A stretch of DNA of 29,041 nucleotides, from the IMG/VR virus record IMGVR_UViG_3300035179_000052, positions 1-29,041 of that record; one strand, written 5' to 3'. Positions 11,977-20,058 of the stretch are shown here, piece by piece. A program made the position numbers and the translations under genes. Within the stretch, counting starts at the first letter, position 1. Every line of letters begins with the position of its first letter. The DNA comes from a virus. The notes below the pieces were generated by a model. That model was not told the origin of the DNA and ran no database searches. It worked only from the letters and a program-made list of their open reading frames with translations.

Positions 11977-14808
11977 CTATTTCCCAATCTGAGGTTCTTG
12001 GAGCCCAGTTTCCCTGTGAACCCCTCTGAGTAAGTTTGAAGGAAGCTTTGCTGGTGCTCCCTTACCACCACCTTGCTTTCCCTTCCCTTGAAGCTTCTGC
12101 ATCACCTGAGCAATTCGCTGCATGACATTTTGACTGTTTGGGTCACCCTGAAGGGCTGCTACAATTGCCTCCATTGGGATCATCTGGCTCTTAGATTCCA
12201 TCCTCTCCATAATCTCCTCTCTCTGTTGAAATTCAATTGCCTCGAGAAGGGCTTCTTGATCAATCGCTCCCATCTGGAATAGCTGAGTTGCAATCAACCC
12301 TTTCTGCCATTTGGTCATTGCAAGGGAGGAGGCAGGGACAACCCTAAACTGATAATCTTGAAATATTCCCAATCCTCGACTATCAGCTTTAACTGCCTGC
12401 CTAATTACCTCTCTATCAAAAATATATTGTTGAAATCCTCCCTTTTCCCCAACCAGATTGAATATTCTATTTTCAGTATAATAAGCAAAGATGCGAGGAA
12501 TGAGTTTCTGACCAATCCTTTGAATGAGGGATTCAATCTGTCTTGCTTTCAACCTAATAGTGGTCTGGGCCATGATCGCAAGGCTCTCAATGGCAACACC
12601 TGAGGTATTTCCAGTGAGGTAGGTGATACCATTTCTTCTTGCAATCCATGTCCCAGTTAAGGTTTGAGGGCACCAAACCTTTCCTTGATAGTGTTGTATC
12701 TCTCGGTGTTTTAAAAGAGTCCGCCATTTATTTTGATCTTCTCTTCGACAACTTACTTTATTAATAATGCCATAGTAAGATTTCTTATGAGATTCCACTC
12801 GTAGATCAGCCTTTCCTTCTCTCTGATTTGTAGCCTTACCAAGTAATGTAGCTATCATCTGAAACTGATTACTTAATTCCACATCCGAAGAAAAATAAAT
12901 ATCCTGAGACTTTACATTGGTTGGATCAAACCGAGAACCATCACCTCTCAACATAGTATCATAGAGAAGTTCAAGTTGAGAGACTGAGAGGAGATTGATG
13001 AGATTATAAGTTAATTTTTTTTCAGGAAGCCATTCCATCAATAACCTTGCAGGTTCACCGTGGATAGTAAAGTCAATAACACCACTCCCTCGCTTATCCT
13101 CATACATAGAAAAATTAAATGGCGCCTGTTTTAAACACCTATAAATACGTTTACAATTATCCTCATTGCTCTTTCTCGATTGTGAAATAATAACTCGATA
13201 TCTTAACTTTCCATTTTCTTTTCTTATTCCAATATTGAAACAACCTTCTGTAACAATCCACCCAACTAACTCAACAAAGGCATCATGGAGTTTTGGAAGG
13301 ACAGCATCATCTACTAACCTTACTTTATTTGGAATAAAATGACCTGTATGAATATCTTTCATCTCCACACGGACATACCCTGGAACAGAAGTATTTCCAA
13401 CACACCATCCATGATTAGGAGTGACAAGGCAATCCATCCTGTCCGTTTTAACAGAATACATCTCATCATCCCAGTCATAAATAGCCAGGCCAATCAAAGG
13501 AGACCACATTCCAACTTCTGTTCTTTGATCAAAGCAATAGATTTCATCTTTTTCTAAAAGTTCATTATACTTTTTCCAGCCTCTCTTTGTCAGACATTCC
13601 GTCTGCGGATCAACACAAACCTGCCCAGGGCGTCTCCCCTCTGTCACCTCCGTAATCCCTGAGAGTTTCTCCAATCCATTGATCATCATCTCTGCAGCTG
13701 ACATGATGTAAGTAGGAAGTGAAGGAGGAGCATCTCTTCTCAACTGCTTACCTGGTCTCACCCTTACATGACTTCCAGGTTCATTACTCAGCTTCCTCCA
13801 ACCTTCTTCTGTAAGAGCATCCCTATCTCCAATCCAAATCCCATTACTCATCAGGATGGCATTCTCAAGGATCGAAGCCAGCACCTTGTTGAACATAACC
13901 TGAGGATTTTCAAGCTGATCAATCTCATTTGTTCCATATGCTGAATCAACATTAAATCCCCATTCCATTCCATCGAAGGGGAGGTTGCCATCGAGATAAG
14001 GGTTGACTCCATCAGCAACAGGAACACCGCCAGCGATGAGGATATGTCTCCAATTTGGGAAGGCTAATCCTTCACCCTTCTTTGTAGTACGATCTCTCAC
14101 CCACCAATCCCTTACGATTGAGCGTGGGATTACAGAAGTTTTCTGATTGGGAGAATCCTTATCAAATTGGAAGAGTTGTCTAAGCTTATGCACAAGAGAG
14201 TCGGGTTTTGTTGTGCCTGTTGAGATGTCTGCTTTGATATCATCCCTTCTCTCTTTGTAAGTTTCACAGAGAAGCTCTGTCGGCCTTACCGTCTCTAAAC
14301 AACAATATTCTCCGTGCTGAAGGTTCCAGCTTCTCGTGACAAAGGGATCGAAGATGAAGCAACGAGGATCGATCACCACCAAATCAATATCCCCTTTTCC
14401 ATAATCAAGGTTCTGATCAAAGCAAGTATTAAAAAGGGCGAACCCAAAGTATTCCTCAAGCATGACAAACTCGGTGATCTTTTGCTCAAAGTTCTTCTCC
14501 TCAAGGATACCTCCAATCGTCTTTTGAAGAAGGTCACAGATGGGGTCATCCTTAGCCTTACGAGAAGTGACAGAGATGGTTGGTCTGCTATCTGTAAGGA
14601 GAGCTGCTTTCCTTTCTACAATCTGTCCAAGGAAGTTCATAACAGCACTGATCTTATACTTTGGTCTCTTACTTGGCCAGGTCTCTCCTTTGATCACCTT
14701 GATTGCATTCTCCCAGTTCTTACTGGCAACAGCTCTGCTTGCTGCTCCTTCTACATAGAGAGAGTCAAGGTAGCGACTGAGTTTAGTCTCTTGTTCAGAT
14801 AGAGCCAT
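11977..14808 (-). CDS. Portal protein with an in-frame intein
   Basis: 943 aa precursor; after intein removal the mature portal would be 606 aa (397+209). N-extein: VMNFLGQIVERKAALLTDSR, DIDLVVIDPRCFIFDPF and the RDWWVRDRT segment are typical of phage portals. C-extein: a long helical TSGVAIESLAIMAQTTIRLK region, IFDREVIRQAV and a Gln/Gly/Lys-rich tail. Twelve copies should form the DNA gate at the capsid vertex and bind terminase. The intein interrupts the conserved GRRPGQV/TSGVAIE site. TAATG overlap with the upstream membrane protein gene. Confidence 0.9.
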   Translation of the reverse strand: MALSEQETKLSRYLDSLYVEGAASRAVASKNWENAIKVIKGETWPSKRPKYKISAVMNFLGQIVERKAALLTDSRPTISVTSRKAKDDPICDLLQKTIGGILEEKNFEQKITEFVMLEEYFGFALFNTCFDQNLDYGKGDIDLVVIDPRCFIFDPFVTRSWNLQHGEYCCLETVRPTELLCETYKERRDDIKADISTGTTKPDSLVHKLRQLFQFDKDSPNQKTSVIPRSIVRDWWVRDRTTKKGEGLAFPNWRHILIAGGVPVADGVNPYLDGNLPFDGMEWGFNVDSAYGTNEIDQLENPQVMFNKVLASILENAILMSNGIWIGDRDALTEEGWRKLSNEPGSHVRVRPGKQLRRDAPPSLPTYIMSAAEMMINGLEKLSGITEVTEGRRPGQVCVDPQTECLTKRGWKKYNELLEKDEIYCFDQRTEVGMWSPLIGLAIYDWDDEMYSVKTDRMDCLVTPNHGWCVGNTSVPGYVRVEMKDIHTGHFIPNKVRLVDDAVLPKLHDAFVELVGWIVTEGCFNIGIRKENGKLRYRVIISQSRKSNEDNCKRIYRCLKQAPFNFSMYEDKRGSGVIDFTIHGEPARLLMEWLPEKKLTYNLINLLSVSQLELLYDTMLRGDGSRFDPTNVKSQDIYFSSDVELSNQFQMIATLLGKATNQREGKADLRVESHKKSYYGIINKVSCRREDQNKWRTLLKHREIQHYQGKVWCPQTLTGTWIARRNGITYLTGNTSGVAIESLAIMAQTTIRLKARQIESLIQRIGQKLIPRIFAYYTENRIFNLVGEKGGFQQYIFDREVIRQAVKADSRGLGIFQDYQFRVVPASSLAMTKWQKGLIATQLFQMGAIDQEALLEAIEFQQREEIMERMESKSQMIPMEAIVAALQGDPNSQNVMQRIAQVMQKLQGKGKQGGGKGAPAKLPSNLLRGVHRETGLQEPQIGK
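12607..13617 (-). mobile_element. Intein with LAGLIDADG endonuclease in the portal
   Basis: 337 aa (residues 398-734 of the precursor). Block A starts with catalytic Cys398 (CVDPQTECLTKRGWKKYNEL). Block B is CLVTPNHGWC at about 460 with the conserved Thr/His. The middle holds two degenerate LAGLIDADG motifs: LVGWIVTEG (514-522, acidic end Glu521) and LYDTMLRGDG (615-624, Asp623). Blocks F and G are VWCPQTLTGTWIARRNGITY and LTGN, ending at Asn734, with Thr735 as the +1 extein nucleophile. The residue before the terminal Asn is Gly rather than His, a known variant of phage-type inteins. All splicing residues appear present, so it is probably active. Confidence 0.92.
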
Positions 14809-15149
14809 TACTTACCTCTTCCCTTCCTCTGCTGTCGGATCTTTTCTTCTTCCTGCCATTCTCTTTCCTCAACAGTTTCTTCAATCCCTTCTCCTTCCTC
14901 TCTCTCCATCTCAATCTCAAATCCCCTCACCACCTCACCATCTAACTCCTCTTCAATATCCTTGATTGCTTGCCCAAATGGGGTAAGAAGAGTATTATGA
15001 GTAAGATTTGGATTTTGAGGAAGAAGATCAGGAATTCTAAGTTGTTTCCTAATCTTTCCTCTTATAATCAGCAATCTCATCCATCGAATGAATAAGATGG
15101 TGGAAAGGATAGCTGAATAAAGAGAAAGGAATAAGAGAAAAGTCATCAT
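14808..15149 (-). CDS. Membrane-anchored acidic protein, hypothetical
   Basis: 113 aa. An N-terminal hydrophobic helix (FLLFLSLYSAILSTILF) is followed by a basic stop (RWMRLLIIRGKIRKQL), a middle LTPFGQAIKDIEEEL region and a highly charged Glu/Arg coiled tail. It overlaps the upstream gene (ATGATGA) and joins the portal by TAATG. Proximity to the portal suggests a head-assembly helper held at the membrane; no known family. Confidence 0.55.
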   Translation of the reverse strand: MMTFLLFLSLYSAILSTILFIRWMRLLIIRGKIRKQLRIPDLLPQNPNLTHNTLLTPFGQAIKDIEEELDGEVVRGFEIEMEREEGEGIEETVEEREWQEEEKIRQQRKGRGK

Positions 15150-15697
15150 GCTGTAACAGTCTCTCCTTTTTCTATTGCTTCAATCCTTCTTCTTAACTTA
15201 AGCTCATCAGCCTTCTTCTGATTGATCTCATCAATCTGTCTCTTCCTCGCCTTATTCCCACAATCAGGAGAACAAAACATTTCTCCATATCTCTGAGGTG
15301 TGAAAGGTCTTTTACATCCATCAAGAGTACCTTTTCCACAGATTGATGATCCACTTACCACCTCGATCTGTCTCCAGCTTGGATCAATCTCAGGTGCTTG
15401 CAGGTTGCCACTGCTATATTGGGAGAGGACAGATCCCAACACCAACTGCCATCTGGGAATTTTAAGGGTGATGTCTGCCAGTTCAAAAGCATAATCCCTC
15501 ACAGATGGGACAAGCTGACGAAGGAGGAGAGATGCAGCATCATCAAGAGACCCTGAATAGGAGTCATTGATTGGGTTAAAGGGTTCAGGGCCAGAAGCTG
15601 TCTGTGGTTGCGAGGAGGGTGAGCTTGATGACTCCTGCATTCTCTCCTCTAAGCTTTCAATAACCTCACTGGGAAGAATAGTTTCTTTCTGTTTCAT
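15146..15697 (-). CDS. Zinc-binding-type hypothetical protein
   Basis: 183 aa behind AAAGGAGATCG. A Ser/Pro-rich N-terminal stretch (residues 20-40) precedes a hydrophobic helical middle (AASLLLRQLVPSVRDYAFEL). Near the C-terminus CGKGTLDGCKRPFTP, YGEMFCSPDCG and a basic helix form a C-x7-C-x14-C-x3-C arrangement, like a treble-clef or zinc ribbon. It lies between TerL and the portal gene, so a packaging accessory binding DNA is possible. Not recognised further. Confidence 0.6.
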   Translation of the reverse strand: MKQKETILPSEVIESLEERMQESSSSPSSQPQTASGPEPFNPINDSYSGSLDDAASLLLRQLVPSVRDYAFELADITLKIPRWQLVLGSVLSQYSSGNLQAPEIDPSWRQIEVVSGSSICGKGTLDGCKRPFTPQRYGEMFCSPDCGNKARKRQIDEINQKKADELKLRRRIEAIEKGETVTA

Positions 15698-15723
15698 AAT
15701 CGATCTCCTTTCCTTTCTGAGTT

Positions 15724-15742
15724 TAGGTCGCTTTTCGACCTA
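15724..15742. promoter_or_regulatory. TAGGTCG-N5-CGACCTA palindrome (site 1)
   Basis: Perfect 7-bp inverted repeat with a five-base spacer, in the 53-nt gap between TerL and the next gene. The same palindrome with the same spacing occurs at 19829-19853 and, with two mismatches, at 23928-23946. No T-run follows, so it looks like a protein-binding site rather than a terminator. Confidence 0.5.
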
Positions 15743-15750
15743 TTCCAACT

Positions 15751-17559
15751 TTAATAATTCAACCAACTTCTATCTCCACTCTCGACCATTCCATCATCAT
15801 CAAACACCCTTCCACTTATTAAATCCATATCCCTCTTAGTTGGATCATTCCTTTTCATCCTCTCAATCACCTTATCAATATTCTCCTGACTGGAAAGTTC
15901 TTGAATCTGTTCCTCTTGAAACTTTCCCAGTTGCTGAAGGAGACTTCCTGATTGATGGGTGTGTGCCAGTGTAAACACCCCAATCATATAAGCCATCACC
16001 AGGTCATCATGACAGTTGTAATCTGCTTCACCACTGTTTGTAAGGTTTCTGACAAAGGAAAGCATCTCATCGATGAGAGATTGAGAGTGAATGATAAGGA
16101 TGTCTGCATTGAGACATGAGGCTGTATAACTACATAAAAGGGGCTTGGTTGCAATGCTGGTTTGCCATCCTAACTTTTCAGTCTCATAATGTTTGTATCT
16201 GTCAAAATATTGCCATCTGTAAATGTTCCAATAAATCTGTTTGATCTCATTCAGGGTGGTAAAACCATGATTGTTTGTTTCTGGGACGATCATTGCATCA
16301 TTATACCATTTCGCCATTTCAACCAACTTACCACCAAATTGGACAGGGTCGATCCACCCTTTCCATTCAGCAACTTGTTCAATAAGAGGGTTGGTTTTTG
16401 GGACTTTAAGGACTTGAATTGTTGAAGGGTCTCCTCCCTCTAACCCTTCCCCAACATCTGCTGGAATCACATATTCAAACTCCTTTACTGGACGTTCCCA
16501 GATAGAAAGGGGACCATCTTCATTCTCCACAAACCCTACCCCAGAAATGTCTCCTCTTTCCTTTGGTTCACTACATCTATTTCTAAGCTCTAAAAGCTTC
16601 TTCTTCGAGAAATAAGGAGTCCCCTTAGCGATGAATGCTTCCTCATCATCACAAGGGTACTCTTGGTGAAACTTCTCAGTAGCATCTGTTTCAACAATTG
16701 AACAAAAATCAAGGATCTTTCCTCTTCTCCAGTTTAACTGTTCAAGAGTTGCTTTGAATTTTTGTTGGATGTATTTCTCTTCCTCATCCATCGTAGCGAT
16801 GAAGGTTAGCCTATCATTAACATTTTGGAAAGGAGTTAAATAATCAGGAAATTCCAACCAGGAAAAGAAGATGGGATAAAATTTAGAGAGTTTTCTTTGA
16901 GATTTAAGGGAGAGTTTTGCTTTCTGCCAGTGTTCATAGAAGTAACCAGATCGACCATTTCCTGTCGTTTCATTTACAATAATGGTGCCAGGGAGGTCTT
17001 GAATGGAAGGGACTGTTGAAGTAATAAGGATCTCAGCATTTTCCCAAAATGCAACTTCAGAATTGTGTCCAATTGCATAACCACCACTTCGAGAGGCTGT
17101 AACAGTATTTGCTGAGAATACTTCAATTGCTGATCGTAATCCTGGATTAATAAAACCAGCTTTTTCATTTGGATTCTCGAAAACTAATTCTGTCTTATTT
17201 GAATATTTTTTCATCGGGCGAAAGGCAGGAGGAAGTTCTTTCCAGAATAATTTACTCATGTCAAAAATTTTAGAGAGGGAAGGTTTATCATGGGTGATGA
17301 TGAAAGCTCCTGTATTGGGAATTGTAACTGTTTGATGAAAAAGTCTTCCCTCAACATAAGTTGAAAGCCCTTCTCGTCTTGCTTTAAGGATGTCAATCCT
17401 AACCATCCCTGTAGTACGGAGTTGCCACTCCCAGACCTTATGTAATTTTTGTTGGATTGGGTTGAAGATGAAAGGGACGACCTGCCTTCTCTCAGTTTTG
17501 ATCTTGAGTAGGTTGGGGGCATAATAATCAAAATATTTCAATCTGGTGATGTCGATCAA
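15751..17559 (-). CDS. Terminase large subunit (TerL)
   Basis: 602 aa. The ATPase domain has a deviant Walker A (KARREGLST, Lys59-Thr67), Walker B-like SEVAFWE with catalytic Glu173, and coupling motif NETTGNG at 196-202. The nuclease domain carries Asp368 (IPADVGEGLEGGDPST), Glu427 (VPETNNHG) and Asp518-Asp519 (NCHDDLVMAYMIG), the RNase H-like acidic set. It pumps DNA into the prohead and cuts concatemers. The start is TTG at 17559, overlapping the TerS stop by four bases (TTGA), with AGGAGGAG before it; no ATG lies near. Length is slightly above the family norm, with a ~60-residue charged tail. Confidence 0.93.
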   Translation of the reverse strand: MIDITRLKYFDYYAPNLLKIKTERRQVVPFIFNPIQQKLHKVWEWQLRTTGMVRIDILKARREGLSTYVEGRLFHQTVTIPNTGAFIITHDKPSLSKIFDMSKLFWKELPPAFRPMKKYSNKTELVFENPNEKAGFINPGLRSAIEVFSANTVTASRSGGYAIGHNSEVAFWENAEILITSTVPSIQDLPGTIIVNETTGNGRSGYFYEHWQKAKLSLKSQRKLSKFYPIFFSWLEFPDYLTPFQNVNDRLTFIATMDEEEKYIQQKFKATLEQLNWRRGKILDFCSIVETDATEKFHQEYPCDDEEAFIAKGTPYFSKKKLLELRNRCSEPKERGDISGVGFVENEDGPLSIWERPVKEFEYVIPADVGEGLEGGDPSTIQVLKVPKTNPLIEQVAEWKGWIDPVQFGGKLVEMAKWYNDAMIVPETNNHGFTTLNEIKQIYWNIYRWQYFDRYKHYETEKLGWQTSIATKPLLCSYTASCLNADILIIHSQSLIDEMLSFVRNLTNSGEADYNCHDDLVMAYMIGVFTLAHTHQSGSLLQQLGKFQEEQIQELSSQENIDKVIERMKRNDPTKRDMDLISGRVFDDDGMVESGDRSWLNY

Positions 17560-18197
17560 GTTTTCTCTCCTCCTGCTCGAGCGAGAGTTTCTTCAATTTT
17601 AACAGGTGGGTTGAAGATGTCATCTTCCACTTCACTCTCTCCAAAAAGGATATCTTCTTCATTCCCTAATTCTAACTCAGAGGAAGGAGGATAGTCTCCT
17701 GCGAGTAAGGTATCAATCTCAATAGGATCAATCTCCTGAGGTTGAGGGTGAGTCACAGTCCTAATACTTTCCTCAATCGTCACTCTTTTCAATCTCTCTT
17801 CGTAGCTCAGCCCACTTTCATTTAAATCACCATTCCCATTTGATGGCTGTCCTGGTCGAAGGAGGCGAGATGCAAGCACCGTCATTGTTGTTGCAGCTTT
17901 CAGCTTCTGCTCAATTGTATGAGTCCCTGGCTGTGACTCTAACACCTCCTTCTGAAACTTCACTCCTAACTCAGCCGCATCGAGAAAGTTATCTTGAATA
18001 CTGTAAAGCTTCTCCTCTCTCTTTGCCATCATCTTATTCAATTCAATCTGAAAGAGGGGGGAGTGCTTGATGATAGAGAAGCGATTTTGAGAGATTCCCA
18101 TATCCTCATAGATCGTCTTATCCTTCTCTCCTCTCAGCAACCTAAGCATCATCTCTCTATGTCTCGGAGTCAACTTTTGCAGTTCGTTTGAAGGCAT
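17556..18197 (-). CDS. Terminase small subunit-like protein (TerS)
   Basis: 213 aa. The N-terminal LTPRHREMMLRLLRGEKDKT, EDMGISQNRFSIIKHSPLF stretch is a helix-turn-helix such as TerS proteins use to bind packaging sites. A helical middle (NFLDAAELGVKFQKEVL, ATTMTVLASRLL) may form the oligomer core. The acidic C-terminal third (EEDILFGESEVEDDIF) may contact TerL. It is the first gene after the late promoter and is coupled to TerL. Identification rests on the HTH and adjacency. Confidence 0.75.
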   Translation of the reverse strand: MPSNELQKLTPRHREMMLRLLRGEKDKTIYEDMGISQNRFSIIKHSPLFQIELNKMMAKREEKLYSIQDNFLDAAELGVKFQKEVLESQPGTHTIEQKLKAATTMTVLASRLLRPGQPSNGNGDLNESGLSYEERLKRVTIEESIRTVTHPQPQEIDPIEIDTLLAGDYPPSSELELGNEEDILFGESEVEDDIFNPPVKIEETLARAGGEKT

Positions 18198-18228
18198 GAA
18201 TGTTTAGACCTCTCCCTTTTCTACCCCC

Positions 18229-18256
18229 ACTATAACATAATAAAGGCACTTGTCAA
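18229..18256 (-). promoter_or_regulatory. Sigma70-like promoter of the structural operon
   Basis: On the minus strand TTGACA (18251-18256) and TATAGT (18229-18234) are 16 bases apart. Transcription would start about 25 bases before the TerS ATG, with GGGAGAGG as ribosome binding site. The -35 box lies in the palindrome CACTTG-T-CAAGTG (18247-18259), a likely operator. Confidence 0.75.
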
Positions 18257-18259
18257 GTG
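18247..18259. promoter_or_regulatory. Palindrome over the -35 box (candidate operator, late)
   Basis: CACTTG and CAAGTG form a perfect 6-bp inverted repeat around one base, centred on the -35 element of the structural promoter. The same CTTG-N-CAAG core covers the -35 boxes at 19425-19430 and 20049-20054. A shared regulator of late and early promoters is inferred. Confidence 0.5.
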
Positions 18260-18581
18260 TTATTTTTAGAAAGAAGGGGATAGGGAAGGGGGGAGGCGAA
18301 GAAAGAGTGTAAACCTTATCACTTTCTATCACAAAATAGCTAAGGTTAGCCATTCTTACATCACAGGTCATAGGCCAAAAAATTTATGGATGAGGTCTGT
18401 TTCTGTTTTTTCGCCCCTAAACTTGCCACCTTGGTACTATAGAGGTATGTTTGGGAGTGCAAGTAGCAGATGGGATGTTTGGAAGAGACAACAGGGTGGG
18501 TTGAAGGAATGAAAGAATGAAGGAACAAAAAAGGGAAGTCTAAATTAGCACTCCCCTTGTTTAATATGTTAAACTTTTTGT
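18260..18581. other. Gene-free gap with AT-rich small hairpins
   Basis: No convincing gene on either strand. At the right end, downstream of the leftward 65-aa gene, TTAAAC/GTTTAA around A5 (18569-18585) and GTTTAA-TATG-TTAAAC (18559-18574) give alternative small hairpins without a following T-run, at best a weak terminator. The rest shows nothing I can name. Confidence 0.4.
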
Positions 18582-18779
18582 TTAAAAGTCTGTTACAATT
18601 AATTCTTTCTGTTCTATGCCTTGCTTAAACTTTGGAAAGCCTTCTGTTTCATTCCAACACTTTTGACAGAGGTCAACTTTTGTGTTGTCTTTAACATACT
18701 GAATAGTCTTAATAGGCTTTACTGTAGCACCGCAAAGTGAACATCCATAAATCTTTTTCAATCCTGCCCAAATGTCCAT
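18582..18779 (-). CDS. 65-aa double-CxxC zinc-finger-like protein
   Basis: AAAGGAG precedes the ATG. The sequence has CSLCGATVKPIKTI and, about 20 residues on, DLCQKCWNETEGF, i.e. two CxxC pairs as in a small zinc ribbon or treble clef. It lies leftward between the late operon and the control region, in an apparent two-gene unit with the 152-aa gene and the promoter at 19.4 kb. A DNA-binding or adaptor role is plausible. Confidence 0.6.
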   Translation of the reverse strand: MDIWAGLKKIYGCSLCGATVKPIKTIQYVKDNTKVDLCQKCWNETEGFPKFKQGIEQKELIVTDF

Positions 18780-18839
18780 TGTAAAAACTCCTTTCCTTCG
18801 ATGTTGTATTGAAGAGACAAATGTTTAGGGATTGCTTGT

Positions 18840-19298
18840 TTACATGGCTTGAAGCTTCTTTAAGTAACCAGCCATGAATTTCTTCTCGTCAAGAGTTAGC
18901 TTAACATCGGCATTGACTTTCTTTCTTAAAGCCATAAATTGTTTGTCTTCGGAGTTAAGTCCGCTTCCACCAATTTGTTCGGCGTCCCAAGAGATCCGTT
19001 TTCCCTTAATGTAATTGGAATGGACTTCTTCAAATCCCAATTTGTCAAGTGCTTCCTTTGTTAAAGGAAGAGACAGGTCGCCTAAGACAATTTTAACATT
19101 ATTGCTACGTTTGAAGAGACGACGTTCAACATACATTTGGCCATCATCCTTGACAACTCCCCGTTTCAAATTCAAACCCCCATCATCGTCAAGTTTCAAA
19201 TTGGGAAAATCCTTGTCTGTCAAAGTCAACAGATTTTTCATAGAACCCTCATTCATTTCAATTTCCACATCTGCGATTTTCTTGCTTGCTTTTTCCAT
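18840..19298 (-). CDS. Hypothetical protein, first gene leftward of the control region
   Basis: 152 aa, not recognised. GGAAGGAAAGGAAA leads directly into the ATG. Charged, no Cys, no membrane helix: MEKASKKIADVEIEMNEGS, a KLDDDGGLNLKRGVVKDDGQ turn region, KIVLGDLSLPLTKEALDKLG and a helical Lys-rich C-terminus (LTLDEKKFMAGYLKKLQ). It has its own promoter with the CTTGACAAG core, so it is probably expressed together with the main switches. A regulator or an early inhibitor are possibilities only. Confidence 0.6.
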   Translation of the reverse strand: MEKASKKIADVEIEMNEGSMKNLLTLTDKDFPNLKLDDDGGLNLKRGVVKDDGQMYVERRLFKRSNNVKIVLGDLSLPLTKEALDKLGFEEVHSNYIKGKRISWDAEQIGGSGLNSEDKQFMALRKKVNADVKLTLDEKKFMAGYLKKLQAM

Positions 19299-19401
19299 TT
19301 TCCTTTCCTTCCATTTTAGAATTTGTGTTTTGGCCAGACTTTGAATGTTTCATTTCTCATACAAGAAATTTTCAAGGTCTGCGCTATTCAATTATGCTTT
19401 C

Positions 19402-19430
19402 AATGTATCATATTCTAAAATGCTTGTCAA
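19402..19430 (-). promoter_or_regulatory. Leftward promoter for the 152-aa and 65-aa genes
   Basis: On the minus strand TTGACA (19425-19430), 17 bases, then TACATT (19402-19407). The -35 box sits in CTTGTCAAG, the core of the palindromes over the late and early promoters. The leader is about 95 nt. Confidence 0.65.
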
Positions 19431-19557
19431 GTCTTTTTTTGGGATGAGATAAGTTTTTCTTTTCACAAACTTGAGCCAATTTTTGTCACCTTGTATCAGC
19501 TTTCATCCCCTCTTCTTCCAACAGGTAAGATTGCAAGGGGAAATCAGGTGAGAAAAG

Positions 19558-19573
19558 GGATGAGTATAGGTCG
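19558..19573 (+). repeat. Direct repeat unit 1 in the control region
   Basis: GGATGAGTATAGGTCG, repeated exactly at 19823-19838. It ends in TATAGGTCG, a half site of the TAGGTCG-N5-CGACCTA palindrome. A second shared word, GAGAGATGGTAAG, follows at 19585-19597 and recurs at 19895-19907. Confidence 0.6.
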
Positions 19574-19611
19574 AATAGGGTAAAGAGAGATGGTAAGCCC
19601 CTTTTACTATT

Positions 19612-19968
19612 CTAAACTTTCTATAATAACTCATTGAATTTAAAAGGGAATTACTATTTTTACCTTACTTACTTACTTACTGCCCCCTTTCCCTTTTCCC
19701 CTTCTCTCTTTTCTTAATTCCTACTATTCCTACTGTTTTACTTCTTCTATCTCTTATCTTATTATATATATTATTTATATATATATAGATGAGAGAAGAA
19801 GAAGGATCAGAAGAGGATGAGAGGATGAGTATAGGTCGGGATTCGACCTATACAAAAATAGAAGGGGAAGGGAGAAGAAGGAAGGAAGGGGGGGGAGAGA
19901 TGGTAAGTAAGTAAGGTAAAAAAATACTTTTCCTCAATGATTTCAAGTATTTAAGTTAGAAAGTTTAG
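19612..19968. repeat. Long imperfect inverted repeat with AT-rich core: candidate origin
   Basis: Within the ~600-nt divergent intergenic region, the arms match as CTAAACTTTCTA (19612-19623) with its complement at 19957-19968, CATTGA on the left with TCAATG on the right, and a perfect 18-bp block TTTACCTTACTTACTTAC (19659-19676) with 19903-19920. The left arm is pyrimidine-rich and the right arm purine-rich on the plus strand. At the centre TTCTTCTATCTCTTATC pairs imperfectly with GATGAGAGAAGAAGAA around a run of TATATA. An easily melted AT core between repeats and divergent promoters is typical of a phage replication origin. No gene fits in 19431-20048. Confidence 0.55.
19829..19853. promoter_or_regulatory. 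Perfect palindrome GTATAGGTCG / CGACCTATAC (site 2)
   Basis: Ten-base perfect arms (19829-19838 and 19844-19853) with a five-base spacer, inside the candidate origin. It is the longest copy of the TAGGTCG-N5-CGACCTA element. An initiator or regulator binding site is inferred. Confidence 0.6.
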
Positions 19969-20045
19969 AAAGATGAAAAGACAAGAAAGATAATAAATCA
20001 TTTTTCTTTAATAATTTCAATTAGTTATAACAATAATTAACAAAT

Positions 20046-20058
20046 AACTTGACAAGTT
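20046..20058. promoter_or_regulatory. Palindrome over the -35 box (candidate operator, early)
   Basis: AACTTG-A-CAAGTT, a perfect 6-bp inverted repeat centred on the -35 box of the first early promoter. It matches the structural-promoter palindrome in all but one position per arm. Confidence 0.5.

Noticed and set aside
14314-14802. 162-aa plus-strand ORF opposite the portal
   Set aside because: Shadow of the portal gene, with no ribosome binding site and no sensible protein features.
19740-19800. Intrinsic terminator formed by the AT-rich hairpin
   Set aside because: The stem is almost purely A/T with a long loop and no GC clamp or T-run, and no gene ends nearby.
19659-19920. CRISPR-like or short tandem array from the CTTA repeats
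   Set aside because: The CTTA/GTAA words are simple 4-nt tandem repeats in two inverted blocks, without spacers of uniform length.
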